From Acinetobacter brisouii CIP 110357 (GTDB taxonomy: Bacteria; Pseudomonadota; Gammaproteobacteria; Pseudomonadales; Moraxellaceae), in NCBI RefSeq assembly GCF_000488275.1, contig NZ_KI530762.1:159217-223216 (forward strand): a stretch of DNA of 64,000 bases. The letters are read 5' to 3'. Under the pieces are notes generated by a model, which saw only the letters and a program-made list of their open reading frames with translations, was not told the origin of the DNA and did no database searches. This document shows positions 58,629 to 64,000 of this stretch, one piece after another. Made by a program: the position numbers and the translations under genes. Each line of letters opens with the position of its first letter. Positions within the stretch are counted from its first letter, which is position 1.

Positions 58629-60734
58629 TTATACAACTTTATGCGTTTCGCTAATCATCACAGGTGTATCTTGACGTAAAATTCGTGGAAAACCGAAGTG
58701 TAAACGCAGCTCACGAATGACTTGAGCAATTTCTTTACGGTTATTGACCACGACATTGACATAGGTTTTGTTGTCTTGGGAGTTAATCATTTCTACCCCA
58801 AATTTGGCTTTACGACATTGATAGATCAGATCAGAAATTTGCTCGTCATTCATGCTCATATCAATGCATAAATATGCGGTAAAACTCACATCATCAACTT
58901 CGTAATCACTCCACTGTAACGGCATGATATTTTCAGGATGTAGATGCTGCTCATGTAGCAGATTATGGCAGCGTTCACGGTGTACAATCAATCCACGACG
59001 GGATAAATGTCCTTGAATTGGATCGCCCAAAATTGGGTTACAACAGCGCGCATATTTGACATCAATACCATCTGTCCCCTGAATCAGGCGATGTGAACTT
59101 GGTTCTTCCACTTGACTGTCGATAGCAAATAAATGATTGGCAACCAGTTGTGGTAGCAGATCACCGACAGCAATTTGTTCATATAGGGTATTTTTATTGT
59201 CAACATGACGCCATTCTAAAACATTGATCCAGTCATCTTCAGATAACTCGTGACTAGAACTGTTAAACAGGCGTAAAGCACGATCAAGTGCCTGTTTACC
59301 AATAATACGCTGTTCTTCAACATCTTGATCACGCAAAATGTTTTGGATTGCACGGCGTGCTTTTTGTGTATTAATGAAACTCAGCCAGTCAGGGTTTGGG
59401 CTTGCGAGCACATCGGTTAGAATTTCTACCACTTGCCCACTCGCAAGAGGGGTGGACAGCGGCTTGGTCTCTCCATCGACTTTTGCCCCAATCGCATGGT
59501 TACCTAAAAACAGGCTGGCAGCATAGGCAAAATCGACAATAGTCGCACCTTGCGGGAGCTCATGAAGATGCCCGTGTGGTGTATAAACCCAGATCTTTTC
59601 CTGATGCAGATAGTCTAGTAAATCATTAAAAGTCGTTTTGGCACATTCACCATCAATTAAGGTATTCAGGTTTTGCATAGATGCCTGAATGGCTGAGCGG
59701 CATGCTTGAGGGGCATTTTCACCGAGGACTACACCAAAACGTGCGGCCTTGCGCATAAGCTCAGTTTGAATGGTCAGGGATAGGGTAGTTTTTTCACCCT
59801 TTAATCGCATCATCAGGGACTGGTTGCCACCTGGTAATGGTCGACGGATATGATCGTTAAATTGTAAAACCTGAAAGTTTTCCCGTAACACATCGACAAG
59901 ACGGTCACAGTCGGCAATGCTGGTTAGAATAATTTCGAAGGTATGACTACGGGTAAGTTCTTGTAGATTAATGTCATTTTTAAGGAAGTGGCGAATCAGC
60001 TCAATATTATTATTTTTCTTTTTAATGCGACCTGTAATCTGGTGTCGCTGTAGCAACTGTGTGAGATTTTTTTCCCAGATTTGTTGATATTCACAGCGTT
60101 TCGGTCGAGTCTGTTGAAGTGCTTGCTGAATTTTGTTGAATACGTCAAGGTCAAGATTTTGGTAACATAGATATTCGAGATTATCACCCATTTCATTCAT
60201 CCCGACGATACGTGCCATAGGCACAAAAATATCAAAGGTTTCTTGGGCAATTCGGGCGCGTTTATCAGGGCGTAACGCATCAAGCGTGGTCATGTTGTGA
60301 TAGCGGTCTGCCAGTTTGATGATGATTACGCGTGGGTCTTGCAAAGTGGCTTGTAGAATTTTACGAAAAGAGGCGGCTTTATTGACCTGTTTGTCACTAG
60401 AGTGGGTCAGTTTGGTGACACCGTCGACCAGTTCGGCAACGACCTTACCAAACTTGCTCGCAATCTCTTCTTTACTAAATTCAGTATCTTCAATTACATC
60501 ATGCAGCAACGCTGCCATCAGCGTCTGGGAATCAAGTCGCATGTGCGCCAGAATGCTAGATACGGCAATTGGGTGCAGCACATAAGGCTCGCCGCTTTTA
60601 CGTGTGATCCCGCTGTGAGCAAGGTCGGCAAAATCACAGGCAGCAAGCACCAGTTCGACATCTTTTTCTGACAGATATTCGTCAATAATCAGTTTCAGTT
60701 GTTGCTTGGCTTGGCTGACTTCTTCGCCTGGCAT
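58629..60734 (-). CDS. spoT: (p)ppGpp hydrolase SpoT with a degenerate synthetase domain
   Basis: RelA/SpoT homologue of 701 residues. The HD hydrolase domain (about 20-200) is intact: YVLHPIAVSSIL, AALLHDVIEDTEFS and KLADRYHNMTTLDALRPDKR. The following synthetase region has lost its marks: GRIKKKNNNIELI replaces the RxKxxxSxxxK helix, GGNQSLMMRLKG stands for GYQSLHT, and LTIQTELMRKAARFGV stands for EIQIRT...A..GVAAHW. The TGS domain (IWVYTPHGHLHELPQGATIVDFAYA), the Cys/His zinc-finger region (CCNPILGDPIQGHLSRRGLIVHRERC) and the ACT domain follow. This agrees with work describing Acinetobacter SpoT as a hydrolase with a pseudosynthetase domain. It lies downstream of rpoZ. Confidence 0.95.
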   Translation of the reverse strand: MPGEEVSQAKQQLKLIIDEYLSEKDVELVLAACDFADLAHSGITRKSGEPYVLHPIAVSSILAHMRLDSQTLMAALLHDVIEDTEFSKEEIASKFGKVVAELVDGVTKLTHSSDKQVNKAASFRKILQATLQDPRVIIIKLADRYHNMTTLDALRPDKRARIAQETFDIFVPMARIVGMNEMGDNLEYLCYQNLDLDVFNKIQQALQQTRPKRCEYQQIWEKNLTQLLQRHQITGRIKKKNNNIELIRHFLKNDINLQELTRSHTFEIILTSIADCDRLVDVLRENFQVLQFNDHIRRPLPGGNQSLMMRLKGEKTTLSLTIQTELMRKAARFGVVLGENAPQACRSAIQASMQNLNTLIDGECAKTTFNDLLDYLHQEKIWVYTPHGHLHELPQGATIVDFAYAASLFLGNHAIGAKVDGETKPLSTPLASGQVVEILTDVLASPNPDWLSFINTQKARRAIQNILRDQDVEEQRIIGKQALDRALRLFNSSSHELSEDDWINVLEWRHVDNKNTLYEQIAVGDLLPQLVANHLFAIDSQVEEPSSHRLIQGTDGIDVKYARCCNPILGDPIQGHLSRRGLIVHRERCHNLLHEQHLHPENIMPLQWSDYEVDDVSFTAYLCIDMSMNDEQISDLIYQCRKAKFGVEMINSQDNKTYVNVVVNNRKEIAQVIRELRLHFGFPRILRQDTPVMISETHKVV

Positions 60735-60891
60735 AAACCACCTTTAATTCAATGCTAAATCACAAATGGAAACGTTAGCCCTTTAATGAAAAACATTCTG
60801 TGGGTCTTGTCAATTTTTCTCACTGAAAAAACCAAAAATATTTCAATAAAGTTGATTATTTCACTCAATATTGCATCATAACTGTGCAAAC

Positions 60892-60923
60892 AAAAAAGCC
60901 TAGTTGAACCAACTAGGCTTTAT
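60892..60923 (-). terminator. Terminator after rpoZ
   Basis: On the minus strand AAAGCCTAGTTG/CAACTAGGCTTT with a three-base loop and a T run, 17 bases after the rpoZ stop. It separates rpoZ from spoT, which needs its own promoter or read-through. Confidence 0.9.
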
Positions 60924-60939
60924 TGCAAAAAACTTGGAC

Positions 60940-61218
60940 TTAGAAAGTAAAGCCTTCTAGGTTTAGGTTATTTGCAGAAAGAGCAAGATCAAGGCTTGAT
61001 ACTTGGTAGTCTTGCTCACGTTGTTTCAAAATGTCTTTGTTTACATGACCTGCTGCAATTTCACGTAAAGCCACAACTGTTGGCTTGTCATTGTCCCACT
61101 CTACAGTTGGTTCAATGCCTTGACGTGATAATTGGCGCGCACGTTTACTTGCCACAAGGACCAATTCAAAACGGTTGTCTACATGGTCTAAACAATCTTC
61201 AACAGTTACGCGTGCCAT
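60940..61218 (-). CDS. rpoZ: RNA polymerase omega subunit
   Basis: Protein of 92 residues. [30 protein letters not shown] is the conserved N-terminal part that wraps the beta-prime C terminus, followed by [18 protein letters not shown]. The tail is variable. It lies between gmk and spoT in the conserved gmk-rpoZ-spoT order. In E. coli omega forms one of the ppGpp sites on RNA polymerase, which matches its neighbour spoT. Confidence 0.96.
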   Translation of the reverse strand: MARVTVEDCLDHVDNRFELVLVASKRARQLSRQGIEPTVEWDNDKPTVVALREIAAGHVNKDILKQREQDYQVSSLDLALSANNLNLEGFTF

Positions 61219-61293
61219 AACAAATCTCTTACTGAGTTAAATTTAACTAGACTATGCAGTATAAGGTGCTTTGCACATAGACTCAAGTTTTAA

Positions 61294-61914
61294 TCAATTC
61301 TCTGGGTGCAACAATTTTTCAATCAATTGCTGATGACGCCGAGCTTGCTGTAGCATAGTCAGGCGGTTAGCGTTGATTACGGACTCCAAATCATGTAGAG
61401 CTTTATTAAAGTCATCATTAATAATCACATAATCAAAATTGACGTATTGCTGCATGTCGGTAATTGCGCAACTTAAACGATGTTCAATGACTTCTACTGC
61501 ATCTGTACCACGGTTTGACAGGCGTTGGCGTAAGTCAAACTGACTTGGTGGCAAAATAAAAATCTGTTTAGATTCAGGGAATAATTTGCGAACTTGCTCT
61601 GCACCTTGCCAGTCAATTTCGAGTAAAACGTCATGCCCTTTTTCAAGTTGCTGCTTGACGGTTGCTTGTGACGTTCCATAGTAATTACCAAATACTTCCG
61701 CATATTCGATAAAACCACCTTCTTTAACTTGCGCTAAAAAGTGATCTTTACTGGTGAAGTGATAATGTACGCCATCGAGTTCACCGGGACGCTGCCCACG
61801 AGTAGTATGAGAAACAGAAACATGTAGATTGGTTACACGTTCAAGCAGGGCTTTGACCAGAGATGTTTTGCCAGTTCCTGACGCTGCAGAAACGACAAAC
61901 AATAGACCCGACAT
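61294..61914 (-). CDS. gmk: Guanylate kinase
   Basis: Cytoplasmic enzyme of 206 residues that converts GMP and ATP to GDP and ADP. The P-loop SAASGTGKTSLVKAL (about 9-23), the GMP-binding SHTTRGQRPGELDGVHYHF and EYAEVFGNYYGTS, and LLEIDWQGAEQVRK are all clear. The gene is 75 bases upstream of rpoZ and divergent from ispH. Confidence 0.96.
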   Translation of the reverse strand: MSGLLFVVSAASGTGKTSLVKALLERVTNLHVSVSHTTRGQRPGELDGVHYHFTSKDHFLAQVKEGGFIEYAEVFGNYYGTSQATVKQQLEKGHDVLLEIDWQGAEQVRKLFPESKQIFILPPSQFDLRQRLSNRGTDAVEVIEHRLSCAITDMQQYVNFDYVIINDDFNKALHDLESVINANRLTMLQQARRHQQLIEKLLHPEN

Positions 61915-62034
61915 GATATTTTTTCCTGATATGATAAAATATCTTCTCTATATTAGAGTAGAGCGCGGCTAAACTGAATAGTTTGGTCAATAAATTCAAA
62001 AAATACAGTCATTGCCTGTCAGATTGAGGAAGTT

Positions 62035-62985
62035 ATGGAAATTGTATTGGCGAACCCACGAGGCTTTTGTGCAGGTGTTGACCGTGCGATTGCAATTGTC
62101 AATCGGGCACTTGAGTGTTTTCAGCCACCAATTTATGTACGCCATGAAGTCGTACACAATAAATTTGTCGTAGATGATCTGCGTCAGCGTGGTGCGATCT
62201 TTGTCGATGAACTTGACGAAGTTCCAGACGATAATATTGTGATTTTTAGTGCGCATGGGGTATCCAAAGCAGTCCAGCAGGAAGCAGCGCGCCGTGGCTT
62301 AAAAGTATTTGATGCAACTTGTCCGCTGGTTACCAAGGTACATATTGAAGTGACTAAATATGCCCGGGAAGGCGTAGAAGCGATTCTGATTGGACATCAT
62401 GGTCACCCTGAGGTTGAGGGAACGATGGGCCAATACGATAAAAATAACGGTGGTGAAATTTACTTGGTTGAAAACGAGCAGGATGTTGCTGAGCTACAAG
62501 TAAAACACCCTGAAAGAGTCGCTTTTGTCACGCAAACCACACTGTCGATTGATGATACTGCGAAAGTGATTGATGCCTTGCGCCAAAAATACCCGCATAT
62601 TCAGGGTCCTCGTAAAGATGATATTTGCTATGCAACCCAAAACCGTCAGGATGCGGTGCGTGATTTAGCTGAAAAGTGCGATGTTGTTTTGGTTGTGGGT
62701 TCTCCTAACTCATCCAATTCGAATCGTTTGCGTGAACTTGCAGAGCGCATGGGGAAAACCGCGTATTTGGTCGACAATGCCGAGCAGTTGCAGCCAGACT
62801 GGTTTCAACCAACCACTAAGGTCGGTGTAACTGCGGGCGCATCAGCTCCCGAAATCTTAATTAAGCAAGTGATTCAGCGGTTACAGGACTGGGGTGCAGA
62901 GTCTCCTGAAGAACTTGATGGGCGTGAAGAAAATGTAACATTTAGCCTGCCTAAAGAGTTGCGTATACATATTGTGCAAGCTTGA
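62035..62985 (+). CDS. ispH: 4-hydroxy-3-methylbut-2-enyl diphosphate reductase IspH
   Basis: 4Fe-4S enzyme of 316 residues, the last step of the MEP isoprenoid pathway. The cluster cysteines are in [10 protein letters not shown] (Cys12), [11 protein letters not shown] and [38 protein letters not shown] and SAHGVSKAV hold the substrate-binding His residues, and [13 protein letters not shown] is near the end. GAGGAAG lies 6-10 bases before the ATG. A terminator follows, and the minor pilin genes lie downstream as in other Acinetobacter. Confidence 0.96.
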   Translation: MEIVLANPRGFCAGVDRAIAIVNRALECFQPPIYVRHEVVHNKFVVDDLRQRGAIFVDELDEVPDDNIVIFSAHGVSKAVQQEAARRGLKVFDATCPLVTKVHIEVTKYAREGVEAILIGHHGHPEVEGTMGQYDKNNGGEIYLVENEQDVAELQVKHPERVAFVTQTTLSIDDTAKVIDALRQKYPHIQGPRKDDICYATQNRQDAVRDLAEKCDVVLVVGSPNSSNSNRLRELAERMGKTAYLVDNAEQLQPDWFQPTTKVGVTAGASAPEILIKQVIQRLQDWGAESPEELDGREENVTFSLPKELRIHIVQA

Positions 62986-62998
62986 ACATTATAGTTTT

Positions 62999-63029
62999 TA
63001 AAACGGATCGTGACTGGTCCGTTTTTTTT
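62999..63029 (+). terminator. Terminator after ispH
   Basis: Stem AAAACGGATC/GGTCCGTTTT (one T-G pair) with a six-base loop and eight T, 14 bases after the ispH stop. Confidence 0.88.
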
Positions 63030-63060
63030 GTTTTATTTTTTGATGTAAATTGATATATTA

Positions 63061-63076
63061 TGTGATATGTATCACA
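63061..63076. promoter_or_regulatory. CRP/Vfr-like site upstream of the minor pilin operon
   Basis: TGTGATATGTATCACA has the TGTGA-N6-TCACA core of CRP/Vfr sites, with seven-base perfect arms. It lies 133 bases before fimU in an AT-rich intergenic region that should contain the promoter. Confidence 0.5.
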
Positions 63077-63208
63077 AAATAGATACATTTTAAATACATC
63101 TTATTTCATAAATTATGAATTTTATTAATAAATGACAGCACTTAATTTGTACGAATTATGAAGTAAATCTTATTAAAAATATGAATTATTTAAAAATATG
63201 AGGGGAAT

Positions 63209-63682
63209 ATGCAGTCCATTCGGGGATTTACATTATTTGAATTAATCGTAGTAGTTATTATTATTGCTATTATTTCGGTAATGGCTGTGCCAGCTTTTGC
63301 GAATATTCTTCTTAAACAGAATTTAAATAAAAGTACACGAGATTTAGTCATTGTCTTGGAAAAAGCGCGCTCTAAAGCGGCTTTAGAGCGCCGTACTGTG
63401 ACAGTAACTTTGAATTCATCCTCAGCAGATACAGACAGCACTTTAAATTGGGCTGCATCAGGAAAGGCAGCCCTTGTTTCAACGACAACATCAATCGTAT
63501 TTCGTTCTGATGGCATGGTTCAGGACTCAACCACCACGACATCACCGCTAAGCTCTGATTTAACCTTGGTTTTGTGTGATCAAGTACAGGCACAGGCGCA
63601 ATATTCAAAAAGAATAATTCTTTCTCGTATAGGGGTAGTCCAACAACGTGATCTTGTGACGGGGAACTGTAATGCCAGTTAA
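63209..63682 (+). CDS. fimU: Minor pilin/pseudopilin of the GspH/FimT family (FimU-like)
   Basis: Prepilin-like protein of 157 residues. A short leader MQSIRG precedes FTLFELIVVVIIIAIISVMAVPAF with the conserved Glu at +5, so it is cut by the prepilin peptidase. The C-terminal part has GspH/FimT character (LEKARSKAALERRTVTVTL, IVFRSDGMVQDS and a Cys pair: LVLCDQ... TGNC). AGGGGAAT lies before the ATG. It is the first gene of the minor pilin operon that primes type IV pilus assembly; the symbol could equally be fimT. It overlaps pilV by 11 bases. Confidence 0.88.
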   Translation: MQSIRGFTLFELIVVVIIIAIISVMAVPAFANILLKQNLNKSTRDLVIVLEKARSKAALERRTVTVTLNSSSADTDSTLNWAASGKAALVSTTTSIVFRSDGMVQDSTTTTSPLSSDLTLVLCDQVQAQAQYSKRIILSRIGVVQQRDLVTGNCNAS

Positions 63683-64000
63683 ATATCAGCAAGGTGTTGG
63701 TTTGCTCGAAGTTTTGGTTGCATTGCTACTTTTGGTAATTGGAGTGTTGGGCTTTGTGGGCTTGCAGTTGCGTGCTGTAGAAGCAACATCCGAAGGGTTT
63801 AATCGTATTCAGGCCATGAATATAGCACGCGATTTGGCTGAAAAAATACGGATTAATAATTCTGCTATAACCGAATATCAGACTCAATTAGCCAATAACG
63901 CCAATAACGCCAATAACGCCAATAACGGCAATAACGGCAATAACGGCAATAACGGCAATAATGGCAATAATGGCAATAACGGCAATAACGGCAATAACGG
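63672..64000 (+). CDS. pilV: Minor pilin PilV, N-terminal part, with an Asn-Asn-Gly repeat insert
   Basis: The frame is open to the window edge (109 full codons), so the gene is incomplete here. The leader MPVKYQQG is followed by VGLLEVLVALLLLVIGVLGFVGLQLRAVE, a PilV-type prepilin signal with Glu at +5. Val replaces the usual Phe at +1. After about 74 residues the sequence enters a tandem repeat of Asn-Asn-Ala (three units) and Asn-Asn-Gly (nine units, the last cut by the edge). The unit is 9 bp, so copy-number change keeps the frame. The start overlaps the fimU end. Confidence 0.82.
   Translation, partial: MPVKYQQGVGLLEVLVALLLLVIGVLGFVGLQLRAVEATSEGFNRIQAMNIARDLAEKIRINNSAITEYQTQLANNANNANNANNGNNGNNGNNGNNGNNGNNGNNGNN
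63894..64000 (+). repeat. 9-bp tandem repeat inside pilV
   Basis: Twelve head-to-tail copies of a 9-bp unit: three AATAACGCC, then AATAACGGC with two AATAATGGC variants at 63957-63974. The last copy lacks its final base because the window ends; the array probably goes on. Each unit encodes Asn-Asn-Ala or Asn-Asn-Gly. Confidence 0.97.

Overview
The window reads as a chromosomal segment of an Acinetobacter-type gammaproteobacterium (Moraxellaceae). The basis is gene order and protein likeness together: murF-mraY, ponA divergent from pilMNOPQ-aroK-aroB-gltB-gltD, metY-type tRNAs-rimP-nusA-infB-rbfA, a six-gene Mrp antiporter operon with a fused MrpA/B, ubiE-ubiJ-ubiB, bfd and bfr next to a PglL-type ligase, rpoZ-spoT-ridA, and ispH followed by minor pilin genes. 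The DNA is moderately AT-rich throughout. The species cannot be named from the sequence alone.

Layout. 1-2.25 kb: end of a peptidoglycan precursor operon (murF tail, mraY) and rlmA. 2.26-4.8 kb: ponA (PBP1a). 5-12.5 kb: pilMNOPQ (type IV pilus alignment complex and secretin), aroK, aroB and a SPOR-like membrane protein. 12.5-19 kb: gltBD, behind a leader with a sigma54-like promoter and NtrC-like sites. 19.1-21.2 kb: a lipoprotein LemA and two TPM-domain proteins. 21.2-29.7 kb: the accessory region. It holds the major pilin pilA (with its own sigma54-like promoter), a GT-C membrane glycosyltransferase, a dolichol-phosphate-mannose-synthase-like GT2, a PglK-like ABC flippase, two rhamnosyltransferase-like GT2s, a truncated GT2 relic and an oppositely oriented GT4. 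30.1-35.7 kb: two identical initiator tRNAs and the rimP-nusA-infB-rbfA translation operon. 36-43 kb: an orphan immunity-like protein and the Mrp operon. 43.1-51.6 kb, mostly minus strand: a UvrD/FBH1-like helicase, hisIE, a flavin monooxygenase, a relic of an alcohol dehydrogenase, a VOC protein, ubiB-ubiJ-ubiE and a FFLEELY-motif protein. 51.7-55 kb: a LysR regulator, two pirins and an OsmC protein. 55.2-58 kb: PglL, bacterioferritin and Bfd. 58.2-63 kb: ridA, spoT, rpoZ, gmk and ispH. 63.2-64 kb: fimU/fimT and the start of pilV, which runs into a 9-bp tandem repeat at the window edge.

How parts work together. Type IV pilus genes occur at three places: the alignment/secretin operon, the major pilin, and the minor pilins. 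The most interesting region is the block downstream of pilA. Its contents look like a self-contained pilin glycosylation module that makes a lipid-linked sugar, flips it and transfers it to pilin. It lies where Acinetobacter more usually carries a TfpO-type ligase. A second, general O-oligosaccharyltransferase (PglL) is encoded 33 kb away. Low base composition in the later glycosyltransferases and a decapitated GT2 at the distal edge suggest that the block was exchanged by recombination.

Functional calls rest on reading the translated sequences and on knowledge of the families. No database search was run.
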